DNA of 64,000 nucleotides from Undaria pinnatifida (taxonomy: Eukaryota; Sar; Phaeophyceae; Laminariales; Alariaceae), in NCBI GenBank assembly GCA_012845835.1, contig JABAKD010000023.1, positions 18,648,691 to 18,712,690 of the forward strand, written 5' to 3'. Under the pieces are notes generated by a model. The model was not told the DNA's origin and searched no databases. It was given only the letters and a program-made list of their open reading frames with translations. Below, in pieces: positions 34,553-44,831 of this stretch; position 1 is the stretch's first letter; every line of letters starts with the position of its first letter. A program made the translations under genes and the position numbers.

Positions 34553-35736
34553 CTATCTCGACCTAACAAAATTCATTCTCAGCGCTTTGGTTCCCGCGAA
34601 CAGCTGCGCTCCTGTCGTATGACGCTGTCTATCGAGCATGATATCTCCACCGACCGTAATATTCCGATAAATAGTCAGCGCGCTCTCCTTGGCACAAACG
34701 TACACGGTTAGGAGGGAACACGAAGACTGAAAATTCACAAGTATCTTCCCTGGCGGAAGAGTCAAAAGGATCAGAAAAAAATGCACTACTAGTACTATTT
34801 CTGGTATTGCCTTTCGGTGCTGAATCCGCGTCAGCATATATAAGAAAGCCGAGCTCCTGTTAGATGCATTAACAGTGGTACTGTCCCCTTGTGGGGCAAG
34901 AGTGAACTCATCCAGACTTTCATCTACTCTACTCAACCTCTGTTGAGTGTGTGAAACACGGTATCTACTTGACTCAAGATCAAAGCTACCCAACCTGTTC
35001 ACAATCTGTATATCGTGGTCTACTTGCGACCCAAGATTAAAGCTATCCTTCTCGCTTTTGAAATCCTGTATAACATGGTCTACTTGCGACCTAAGATCAA
35101 TCTTGCCCAAAGAACCGACACACTTTCCTTTTTCATGTGCCAGTGAAACACGAGAGGAACTGGGGATACATTTGCCGGGGTAACACCAATTGCTCCTATG
35201 TTTCCTTGACCTTGTTCCTGACACCGCTCGTGCGCTCGAAATTTCCATGGCATGTGTCCACTTCGGTTGATCAGCCGAAGGGGGTGCGCAAACCCCTACA
35301 GTAGTCTGCTTGCTCACTGCTATACTCGGTACATCCTTACCGCTTCAAAATCGTGCAACAGTCAAGGGCCTATTTCGATCGTTACTACGTTCCGGACGGC
35401 CAAATCGCGTCGCACGATTGCGAACAACGGAATTGGTGCAGAGAGGAGGTGTTAAATTTACGCTTGAAGGAGTTCTGGGGTAATTACTTCCGTCACTACC
35501 TGGAAGGCGAAAAGATACTCTACTACTACTCTTACCGTTCTCAGACAGATCGCATCCTGCCTCTTGGTACTCAACTGCAGCGTATAATGCAGTATCGACC
35601 GCATCTTGCCCCAGAACCTGGGACGCCTCGGGACTACCCCCTCGGTTATCGCTATCTTCCGCGGGACTACCCCCTCACGGACTAAGTTATCTACACGTTT
35701 TGTATCTGCTGGCGAGGACGGGCAAAACGACAACAA
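34553..35736 (-). pseudogene. Ty3-2 linker/protease remnant
   Basis: Two frames correspond to the Ty3-1 linker. 35458-35736 has KRQDAICLRTVRV, like KKQDAICLRTVKV of Ty3-1. 34553-35317 has CAPPSADQPKW and WCYPGKCIPS, like APPLADQPK and WCWPGKGTPS. The sequence ends at FAGTKALR, just before the protease active site, and the next recognisable piece is GRDSWSHF and then RT. The protease Asp and most of RT are therefore deleted. Confidence 0.8.
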
Positions 35737-35803
35737 AGAACATGCAACCGACGGAGGGGGCCTACTTATCCTACAAGTACCTCAAACATTTCGACGATGT
35801 CGG

Positions 35804-36223
35804 TTAGCTCGGTTTTTGAACCCACCGATACAGCAGTCTAATTTGACAACGGCGCGAACGTGTATTAACTTCTAGTGGTATGTCTTCCCGAACAGAGTGT
35901 TGGATCGGGGGAAGGGGAAGGGATTTCGTTGCGAGGTGACCTACTACTGATAGAAAATCACAGCTGGCACCCCCCCAACTTTTACCTACCGCACAGCTGC
36001 CGACTGACACGCGACGCGGCCTACCCCTAAGCGGAATGCGGGAGAGACCCCTAGCGGGCGCCCCCTTTACCACAGCATCAGTTGGGCGGTCAGACAAGCT
36101 GACAGGCGATCCAGGATCCGATATCGACCCCAAAGCGCGCGTACGGGCGTACATACGCCCCAACTGGAGTGCGAGGGTGTGCTTATCACCCTCCCTCATA
36201 CCCTTACTCAACTCACCCATCAA
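35804..36223 (-). pseudogene. Ty3-2 gag N-terminal remnant
   Basis: The frame starts MMGELSKGMREGD about 90 bases after the 5' LTR, weakly like MGKQSLGKGRDAH of Ty3-1. It is a basic, Ser/Arg/Pro-rich peptide. The long coiled-coil and capsid region present in Ty3-1 is missing. Its identity as gag rests mainly on position. Confidence 0.45.
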
Positions 36224-36296
36224 GGACGCGGGTGGGCCAGAAGAAGCAGACGAAGACGATACAGTAACGATGAACCGAGGAGCAAAAGAAGAGAGA

Positions 36297-36313
36297 GGCT
36301 GCCGACGACGCCA
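36297..36313 (-). promoter_or_regulatory. Ty3-2 primer-binding site
   Basis: On the minus strand TGGCGTCGTCGGCAGCC lies three bases after the 5' LTR. It shares the first 11 bases with the TRIM primer site. Confidence 0.75.
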
Positions 36314-36316
36314 GTC

Positions 36317-37007
36317 TGGTGAAAGTGGTTATTGCTGGGCTGATCCTCACTAAATGTGGAGATCTGTGATGCAACGACCGTCACCCAAATGAACAGATTC
36401 TTCTCTCTCTTGCAGTAGCTCACAGTTCAAGGCACAAGGTTATTTTTATCGTCTTTTTATTATTACTTCTGGATGGATGAGATCGGGGGACGAGGTGCAC
36501 TGACAGAGGGGGGGGCGGTGACCCTGCTGCGCGGCGCACTCAGTTGTTCCGAATATACTCTTCCCTAAAGATGGGGTACTCAACGGGTGCCTCACCTTGC
36601 CTAACAAAGCTGTCCCGTGCGAGCAGTCTAGCTTCCAGACATCCTATACTAGCTTCTCATGTCTCCTGCTGTTAACGACTCTCAGAATCAGCTCTATTCT
36701 GCAAGGGCATCTACGAGAACACTGTTGTTCGATGGCCTACTGCTGTACAAGTTCCCACATACTCCTGGTAGATCATCTCTTGGTTCCGTGCTTACCGTAG
36801 CTCGGACTCCTTTCTACGCTCACTCAGCTTGTTGTACCGCCCCGTTTTACCACATCTGTTATTCCTAGCCTGTGATTGGCCCATATAAATATAATAACCC
36901 CTATTGGAAGATCCACAGAATTCGTACTGAAACCCTTGGCTCCCCAATACTTGAACCAAGTAACCTAGATTCCTTACTAAATCCAAGTGATTTTCCAATT
37001 TCACCAC
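36317..37007 (-). repeat. Ty3-2 5' LTR
   Basis: It matches 30029-30720. At its outer edge the expected ...CACCACA reads ...CACCAC-CGGGCGCC. The adjacent CCGGTGGAAGTGGTTAT resembles the other LTR end (CTGGTGAAAGTGGTTAT), a sign of rearrangement at this junction. Confidence 0.88.
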
Positions 37008-37165
37008 CGGGCGCCGGTGGAAGTGGTTATAGACGGCACGGCACCTATACCTGGGGAATATTTTGTAAGGATCCAGCGATATGAATGGCTTATAGGCAGC
37101 AAATTCGGCAAATGAAACACGAGCTTTGTAAGGATTTTGTAAGGATAGACAATTATGATTGGCGA

Positions 37166-37354
37166 TGATTGCACCGAGCTACGCGCTGTGATCGCGCCGC
37201 GTCTCTCGGGGAGAGAAGAGAGACCGCAAGCGGGACCGCGCGCAGCGCTGACACCAGACAACCGACACCACAGCCGACTCCTCAGCACCATGCTGGTGTG
37301 GCGGCTATGTACGCTTTGGTATGTCTAATTGCGGCTCTCCTAGCCTACGACCAC
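37166..37354 (+). repeat. Repeat Ra, left copy
   Basis: This ~189 bp segment (GATTGCACCGAGCTACGCGC ... TAGCCTACGACCAC) is present as a near-identical inverted copy at 44508-44695. Both copies sit just upstream of an LTR of the Ty3-2 family. Confidence 0.85.
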
Positions 37355-37894
37355 CCGGCTCGTTTCCGTGGTCCCGAGCAAAGGCGCCTCCCTGTAGCAG
37401 CGGTTGTAGTGTGACTAGTTTCGTTTCTTGGAGTCTGCCATCTGTCGATGCGACGAGGTGGGTAGTGATGGCGGAGGCAGCGGTGGGGACATTAGAGGCA
37501 GCAGCGGCCGATATCATGACGGTGGAGGCAGCGATGGAAGTAGCGGTGGAGGCAGCGGTGATGGACCCGCTCGGGAGAGCGAACGACAACAAAGTGCAAC
37601 TTCATCTACTTTGACAGCATCAAACATCCAAGGCAGCGTCGATTCATCGACATCACGAGCACTATTCTATCAAAGCCAGCAGGAAGCACGTCAAGGGGGG
37701 GAGCAGCGGGTGGGGTGGTTTCCTTTCAGCCCTCTACCTACGCTACACAAGGCCGGATGTGAGTGGTTCTATCGTAGACTTCTGTTCGTTACCTGCTGCT
37801 GTACGGACGAATCATACACCTGGTACCATGGTAAAGCAGTACAGGACACCAGATAAGAAACATACATACCTGGTACCTGCGGTAAGCTGGCTTT

Positions 37895-38620
37895 CTTATT
37901 TGTAAGGGGGTATGTTCTACACTGATTTCAGTATAACAGCTCCCGAGCTTCTTATTTTCCTCAAAATATCAACTTGGCTTTCTTATTACTGCACCTTTAA
38001 TATTACAGGTAGGTGTCTTATACTCCTGTAGTACTGTTGTATATCGTAAGACACGGAAATACTGACCTAGAGCAGTAGGTTCGCTTTCGTTTTTGGCAGA
38101 GGGTTTGTTCTCCCGGGCAACTTCAGTATAATGACTCCCGAGTTTCTTATTCCGGTACCTAAATATCACCCTGGCTTTCCTATTACCAGGTTTATTTTTA
38201 CGTGCCCTGTACTGCTGTACATCAGCAGTTTGTCTGCGGCAATGATATTTGGATACGAGGTACGAGTCGTACCAGGTCATTCTAGGCTCCTGCTCCTCCT
38301 GCTTGTGCCCTGCTGGTTGTCCTCGAATCTACCAGGTACCAGGTATCATAGCTCTGAGCATGCGATACCTGGTACCTGGTACGAAGTATATACCATACCG
38401 AACCTCTGATTAATCGCGTGCCAGATACCAGATGCAGTAGTACAGGACACCTAAAAGACACCAGGTACATAAATAGTGACCTAGGCTGGCTTTCTTGTTT
38501 GGGAGAGGGTCTTGTTTGGGGGAGGGTGCACTCTACCTTATGGTACATTAACTTCAGTACAAAGTATCCCGAGTTTCTTATTTTCGTGTAAATAACAGCC
38601 TGGCTAATTACCTTAACTAT
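37895..38620 (+). repeat. Degenerate array of TTTCTTATT/CTTCAGTATAA repeats
   Basis: The block GGGAGAGGGT...CTTCAGTATAA...TCCCGAGTTTCTTATT recurs near 37927, 38122 and 38552. The same block appears in the same orientation near 44235 and 44417. Confidence 0.65.
38330..38381. repeat. GTACC-rich hairpin, 18 bp perfect arms
   Basis: TACCAGGTACCAGGTATC pairs with GATACCTGGTACCTGGTA across a 16-base loop (ATAGCTCTGAGCATGC). A degenerate relative with the same loop core lies near 38680. Confidence 0.85.
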
Positions 38621-38860
38621 TTTGAAGCTATTGCTTCTGCGGGCTTGTTTGCTGTCGCAGCTTGTACACTCGTACACGTGATATATAGCTCTGAGCATAT
38701 GACTGGTACACGATAACTGGCACCTGGTACAATTGTGGCAGTCGTGTTTTCTTGGTTCGGCGGTTCGCAGCTGGCACAAGGCGTATTCAATTCCAAAATT
38801 CTCGCTTGCGTTTCCCGAGGTGAACAACCAGCGTGATCTGGTACCAGGACATGATGGTAG

Positions 38861-41378
38861 ACTTGGCGTCAACACAAAGTCAGACGCGACGTATTTGGAT
38901 GAGGTCGAAGCCGCGAACACTGTGGACGCGCTGACTCACGTGAAAGCTTGTTGGGTGCAAACGCCATCTCTTTCGCTGGCGGGTATAGTGTCTAGTTTGC
39001 TTGGGAAAGAGTTGCCCACAGACCCGACCTTCCGCTTGTCTCGCCGGAGTTCTCCCCTCAACGCCCAACTGGTGATACTACTCTAGTTAGCTATGCGCGT
39101 GTCCTGTTCACGCTCGTTGGAGGTTATCGAACGTTTCTTGTTGCCAGCTTGATTGTTGGCGCCATGCTCCTGAATCTGCTTGTAGGTGGAATGATAATGA
39201 TGCCTGCATTTAAATCCTTACGGTGCCGTCAAGGGTAGAGTACGCCTGCCTGGATGCTTACGCGTCCGTTCTCGTTTACGTGGAGATCTAGATATTGAAG
39301 GATCCCATACGCGGTCCGGGTCAGACCATTTTGCCGCCGGGAACACAGATGCGATTGGGATGTTTTGTACCACATTTATTGAGACCTTACTTCTTGCATC
39401 ATCTAAACCAACAGCATGCACGGCACATCCGCATCACAAGCGACTGAACCTGGTATCACCCCCCGAACCTGGTCTACTTTACGATGGAACTTTAGGTGCG
39501 ACTCCACAGCAACAACCATGCCAGTTGTGTTAGCGTTGGAAACGTACAGAGCCATGAGACTACCGCTGGATCTTTACTTCGGTGGCGTCCTCGATCACAT
39601 CAATCTGGCGGCCAGAAGAGGGTCGTAGTCAAAGTGAGCGACGCGGTCAAGCCTGCTACGTACGCAGCAACACAAGGAGGCTCCTTCCTCCGCGGGTGTG
39701 GGTGGTGTGACGATGAAGGAAATCTGCGGCGGCGGCGGTGACAGGCTTGTCCTGTGGGACGTAATCCATGTTCGCCTTGCCGCCGATTGGGCAGCCGCCC
39801 CTGCGACACCAGCACCGTCGCCGAGGCCGAATGCAAGTGCCGCTTACAACAATGACGCCGACTTGTTCGCCACCGAAGCACCTTGCCACGTGGTGGGCTC
39901 GCTAGGTAAGACCTTGCCCCGTCCTAGGAAGGAGTTGAGCTGAGTTGTCTGACGCCCTGCCCGCATTGGCGTTCTTCATTTTCTTGCTGACGTTTGTATT
40001 ATTCACCAAACAAACCAAACTTTTTCGTTGGTGTTTTCCTTTTTAAGATGATGCGGACTCGGACACGGGCGAAGAGGACGGTGGCGACGGGTATGACTTT
40101 GATGTTGGTCACGACCGCGCTTGCGACCTAGGAGCCGGAGACGAGATCGGTGGTAATGTCGACCAGGACGACGTGAGTGCTGTAGAGATGGCAAATATGT
40201 TTTTCTTGTTTCTGAAATTTGCTCGGCGTCAATGTGCGCTGTGTATACGATTTTTTCTGTTCGAGTGTTCTGAACTCATGTTGATTGTTGCCCAACTGTA
40301 TCAGGGGGGTGGCCCACACATGCTCAAGGGTCGCCTGGATACCTTCCACGCGCTTCCACGTATCTCGCGCCTGGTGAAGAAGAGTCACGGCGCCTTCAAG
40401 CCCTCCATGGCTTGGTTGAGAGATGCTTGCCATATCGTTAATCTGGAAGACATCAAGGAGGCAAGCCGTTTTGACGTAACTTGTGTCGTTGTTCGGATCA
40501 GTGATATGGAGAGACTTAAGCTGTCGTCGGAAATAATGCCTGGACTGAGTCATGTGTCGTGACCATTACGCTCCTGCCGATTTCGCTTCCAACCGCAGGT
40601 AGAAAGTGCTCTTCAAGCGCGAAAAATGGCATCGGAATGGGTGGCAGAGTATATAGAGATGAACTGGACGTGTTTCTTGCGGAATTGTCGGCGGTTGGCG
40701 CCCAAGCGGACACGATTGTTGACTTGCTTTGGTTCAGTGATTGATCGGTTCTGCGACGTGATCGATGCGAAATCGGGATAAATTCTCCTGCGCGCGAAAG
40801 CACTGGAGGTCGTGAAGCTGCTCCGCGAGTACATCGAAGCTTGTTGTCTAAGCAAGCCTGACGGCTTGCCGCTGTACTACGCAACAGGGAAAAGTAAAGC
40901 GGGGATCACCACTCGTCGCTGTGTCAAAGGTACCAGCAGTACAGAGGCTTGATGTGTGTTTTGCGAGACTTTTCTATCACTAGGTACAGCGACCATTTCC
41001 ACCCATAAAACTGGCCTCACGGCGTAACCCGATGCTCAATAGTATTTGCCGTCAAGTATACCTCACGGTTTCGTTTGTTGCAGTGTTTGTAACATGTTGA
41101 TTTTTTTCCTCGGCTTGGTGGTCAACCAGGTAGTTCGTGTTATGATGGACCTGACGTACACCTGTTCAATATGTTCTCCGCATGCTGTAACTGTTTGTCC
41201 CTTTCTTAAAGGGTTTCATCGTTACCTCCGCAGGCTACTATTGCGCTTCTCCTGCGCTGGCCCACTCGATTTTGCTGGAGTTCATTTATTGCTGGAATAT
41301 TGGGATGGATGCGAAGAACCGCGGACCGCCGAAGTAGATTGGAGAGTGCTACGAACAGTTTGAGTTTGAGATTATCTA
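38861..41378 (+). pseudogene. Multi-exon gene with WRN/RNase D-like exonuclease domain, decayed
   Basis: Exon 38861-39071 (acceptor GTAG, donor GTGATA) encodes LGVNTKSDATYL (Exo II Asp) and SLSLAGIVSSLLGKELP...SSPLNAQL. Exon 39241-39291 adds YACLDAYASVLVYVEI (YxxxD, Exo III), the DEDDy pattern of 3'-5' exonucleases. Exo I was not found. A later exon from about 39704 to 39905 joins 40048-40172 in phase (acidic linker), then 40305-40460 (GRLDTFHALPRISRLVKKSHG), then via a GC-AG intron 40599 onward (VESALQARKM). In-frame TAA 40779-40781, TGA 40950-40952 and TAG 41335-41337 break it. The downstream parts (TTRRCVKGTSSTEA, AHSILLEFIYCWNIGM) look transposon-derived, which is an inference. Linking the exonuclease exons to the later exons rests on proximity. 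Confidence 0.6.
40461..40598 (+). other. GC-AG intron
   Basis: AAGGAG is followed by the donor GCAAGC, and the acceptor is CCAACCGCAG. Both sides are phase 0, giving ...NLEDIKE-VESALQARKM, a smooth join. The flanking introns of this gene are GT-AG (39906-40047 and 40173-40304). Confidence 0.6.
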
Positions 41379-42170
41379 AAGCGACACGGCCAGCTGGTCA
41401 CCGGATAGCCCGATGTTTCCTGGGTGGGTCTCTGCTCTTGACGTGGTAGACACTGGTGAAAGAAGCGACCTTTCTCAAAGATTGTGGGGACCTGATGCTC
41501 GGGGTGAGGGGCCGGTTGATCTTGTCGACCTCCCAACAACTTCAGAATCACTGTGATGAAATCAAAGGGCACGCCAATGTTAGGAATACGATTATCTCTA
41601 TTAGTCAACGGCATGCTGCATTGCGTGCTAGGTTGCGGGAAGCTAACGGGGGCGCGATGATTGCGGGTGTTGTCGGTAGCGCTGTTTCCCCTGCTGTTTC
41701 GCGGAGTTGGTATGGGGCAGGTATTGTTGGCGTTCGTCGCGGGGGCGCAGCGGCAGGTGCAGGCGTGTCGGCGTCAGCTGCAGATATGTTGGAGTTTGGC
41801 GACGGCGGAGATGAGGCTGGGTAGTTTGGCGCCGCCAACCGACGCCCAAGAAGCCCAAGGGCCCACACCGGGGCCCTCAGATTTTCTTTCACCGCGGCCA
41901 CAGTCGACAAGAAGGCGTGTACCAGGAGACTCGCCCTGCCTCGCGTGGGAGGGAGGGGCGGCCCTAATGCAATGTGCCGCCAGAAAAGCTCCGGCCCGAG
42001 GCCTGCAGAACTGGGGAAACTAGATCAGACGGCAAGCGGTGGTGGTCATGGTGTGAATGTGAAAAGTTCACTCTGGCGCATCTTGTCGTCGTAGGTTAGC
42101 GTCTGCAGTGTCGGGTCAAGTTTGCCTTTTGTTAATTCACAAAGAATAAAGACCGTACGAGTTTACAAGA
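41379..42170. other. No firm gene; possible further exons of the decayed gene
   Basis: A frame from about 41456 to 41824 encodes SQRHAALRARLREANGG... and then an Ala/Gly-rich stretch. Another piece near 41410 reads WVSALDVVDTGERSDL. These could be late exons of the exonuclease-type gene, but no splice pair fixes them. Confidence 0.3.
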
Positions 42171-42175
42171 GCTCC

Positions 42176-43000
42176 GCGTCGCGGGCGGCTGACGCCGTCC
42201 GCTACGCTTGCGCAAGGAAGATTTCAACTAAATATGGAGGGGGCAGAAAGAGGAGGCCCACGAACTAGTGCAACTAGAAAATTGATAATGCCAAGAGGTA
42301 TTTGTGCGGAGCTGATTGCCCTGTCTGTGCTGTGCTGTATGTTGGCGATGTCACGTTTTGATCGGCAGTACAGTAGTACGGGTGTAATTGGCGAAGAAAA
42401 GAACGCGAAGAGGACCGAGATGGAAGACAAAATCAACGATGAAAGCAAAAAGACCAGTACACACACGTACTACCGGTACGCCGCCCGCTACGCTCGCGCA
42501 GGGAAGAATGCCACTGAAACATGCAAAGGGAGCAGGAAGAAGAGGCCCGTGATTATTTGGTGCGAACAGCGAAGGGATAATGTGTTGGCGATGTCACATT
42601 TTGATCGGCAGTACAGTAGTACGGGTGTAATTGGCGAAGAAAAGAACGCGAAGAGGACCGAGATGGAAGACAGCATCAACGACGAAAGCAAAAAGACCAG
42701 TACACACACGTACTACCGGTACGCCGCCCGCTACGCTCGCGCAAGGAAGAATGCAACTGAAACATGTAAAGGGAGCAGGAAGAAGAGGCCCGTGATTATT
42801 TGGTGCGAACAGCGAAGGGATAATGCCAAGAGGTGCTTGTGAAGAGCTAATTGCCCTGCGCTGTGCTGGGTGCTTGTTGATGTCACGTTCTGAACGGCAG
42901 TAGTACGTCTGATATTTGCGCGGGGGGGGGGGGCATGGGGACCGAGAGAGGGCAATCAACTGAAGAAAGCAAAAAGACGAGAACACAACACGTACATAAT
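42176..43000 (+). repeat. ~245 bp tandem array with hairpin terminus like units A-C
   Basis: It begins with TACAAGAGCTCCGCG and an imperfect hairpin (GCGGGCGGC / GCCGTCCGC, 42181-42202), clearly related to the reversed terminus of units A-C. The ATGTCACGTTTTGATCGGCAG unit starts near 42348 and 42591, with a degenerate third near 42877. The two best units also repeat CGCCCGCTACGCTCGCGCA. The long open frame over 42234-42842 is a by-product of a repeat length divisible by three. Confidence 0.75.
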
Positions 43001-43385
43001 GGTACCTGGTACCTGTTTCATACCTGGTACTACTTGCTGTAAGTTCAAAAGAACGCGCAGCGCCGGACGACACAACACCGCAAAACGAAGGGCAAGGCAC
43101 GGCACCGCACTATGCCGCGCTGCACTGCTGAGCTATATATAGCCGGGCTGACCTGAGCTGGGGGTGCATTGTTTGTGATTCAACAACGTAGTATGATCAA
43201 ACTTATTAATAGTACCGGTACGTGGTATAATACTGCGAATGTTACTGGCATGTACGAACTAGTAAAAGTACCGCAAAGCACGCAGCATGGCGAAGCACGG
43301 CAGGGCATCGTAGGGCACGGCACTGCACGGCGCTGCGCTGCTGAGCTGTAGTACTGCGGTGGGGTGCTGGGCGGAGCTGAGCTGA

Positions 43386-43775
43386 GATGATGAGCCAAAC
43401 CGAGATCTCAGCTAATATGGTGAAACTTCGTGGACGTACAACACAAATGGTGGAAATCAAAGAAAAATTGAAGCTGGACCGTTCCGCAAGTAATGCACAG
43501 ACGGCAAATTAGCGGCAAATGGTTGGAAGTTCAACTCACTTCACAAAAAGGAAGGAAAAATCCCGAAAAAGTTCAAAATCGTGTTGGCAGAAAAACCAAA
43601 TTTGCAGGAAGCAGCTGAAAGTCAATAAACAACTGGCAAAACGAGCAGAAACAAAAATAATAAGGCGGAGCAACAATTCAAAGAAAAGCTGGACCGGCCG
43701 ACCCCGGAGATGCCAGGGATGCACCAACCGAGCACTTTCAGCAAAAATATCTCAAGTAAGTCTATTATGTTTTTG
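43386..43775 (+). other. Weakly coding-like stretch, lysine-rich
   Basis: Short frames (MMSQTEISANMVKLRGRTTQ, AEQQFKEKLDRPTPEMPGMH) are hydrophilic and coiled-coil-like. The second runs to a consensus donor (CAA then GTAAGT) near 43757. Frame changes are needed to join them. I recognise no family; this may be a decayed gene. Confidence 0.2.
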
Positions 43776-44164
43776 CTTCGCTTGCGAGCCGGCCGTTTCG
43801 TTTTGTATGGCCCTGGGTTTGATTGTCTGTTTCATCTCGGGGGGGTGGGGGGTCAACAGCGATACTACCAATGTTGTCGACAAAAATGTGAGCCCTTCTT
43901 GTTTTGTTTTTCCTTTCCCATAGGAAAGCATGGCTGATACTTGTACCTTACCAGGAAGGGAAGACAATTGAGAGGCGCTGTGCTAAAGATAGTGTGTGGA
44001 ACTCACCCTTTCTCAAATAAGAAATTCAGCCTCGGCCAACAATATTTCTATTTCTCCCTTTTTTTTCTATTACTATTTCATTTCTACTACAACTGCTGTA
44101 TGAACAGCGTTGTTCCTAGAATAATCCATCTGCACTACACCTACTTGTACAAGTAAGTATCAGG

Positions 44165-44450
44165 TACCTATTTGATAACGAGAAACCGGAATCCTGGCTG
44201 GGGCTGCGGATTTCTTATTTGGGAGAGGGTGTCATCTGCACTAACTTCAGTTCCCGGATTTCTTGTCTTACCAGGAGTATCAGCTTCATTGCCATTCTTA
44301 CGCCCTGTACTACTTCAAGAGTATTGTGCCGCCGGCCCTCTAATAAGAAACCGAGATTTTGCTTTTTTTCTAGGCTGAATTTGGTATTTTTTTTAAAATG
44401 ATCTGCCCCACACTAACCTCAGTATAAAATTACGAATTTCTTATTTCTCC
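44165..44450 (+). repeat. Second cluster of TTTCTTATT/CTTCAGTATAA repeats
   Basis: Two degenerate copies of the block described at 37895-38620 are present in the same orientation, directly before repeat Ra. Confidence 0.55.
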
Positions 44451-44507
44451 GCAACAGCGTTGTGTGAGCCCCATTCTTGTGAGAGGGAGGACGAGCCTAC
44501 GAGCCTA

Positions 44508-44695
44508 GTGGTCGTAGGCTAGGAGAGCCGCAATTAGACATACCAAAGCGTACATAGCCGCCACACCAGCATGGTGCTGAGGAGCCGGCTGTGGTGTCGG
44601 TTGTCTGGCGTCTGCGCTGCGCGCGGTCCCGCTTGCGGTCTCTCTTCTCTTCCTGAGAGACGCGGCGCGATCACAGCGCGTAGCTTGGTGCAATC
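44508..44695 (-). repeat. Repeat Ra, right (inverted) copy
   Basis: It is the reverse complement of 37166-37354 with few differences. The pair forms a ~7.5 kb inverted-repeat frame around the exonuclease pseudogene and the 42 kb array. Confidence 0.85.
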
Positions 44696-44831
44696 AATTG
44701 AAATCTGGTTCTGTAGAGTAGGTTCTGCAGGCGTTTTTTGTGTTGGCAGGCTATTCCTTCCTGCCAATGTTGGCAGATTCCCCGGCGCCGCTCTTTGGTA
44801 ACCCATGGGTTAAGATTAGGCGCTCCCCATA

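Larger units (their letters stand above)
30029..37007 (-). mobile_element. Ty3/gypsy chromovirus Ty3-2 (7.0 kb, deleted and frameshifted)
   Basis: The LTRs are 30029-30720 (3') and 36317-37007 (5'), about 692 bp, with roughly five differences noticed (about 99% identity). They start TGTGGTGAAATTGG like Ty3-1. The primer-binding site is at 36297-36313. Coding segments match Ty3-1 but the internal region is much shorter. Most of protease and the first two thirds of RT are missing near 34550, an RT/RNase H segment of ~65 codons is deleted near 34390, and several frameshifts occur. No target duplication is seen: the outer flanks are TGTC and CGGG, and the terminal base of the 5' LTR is altered. 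Confidence 0.9.

Noticed and set aside
42234-42842. 202-residue repeat protein
   Set aside because: The open frame comes from a ~243 bp tandem unit (divisible by three). The unit is related to a non-coding hairpin terminus and no homologous frame exists in units A-C.
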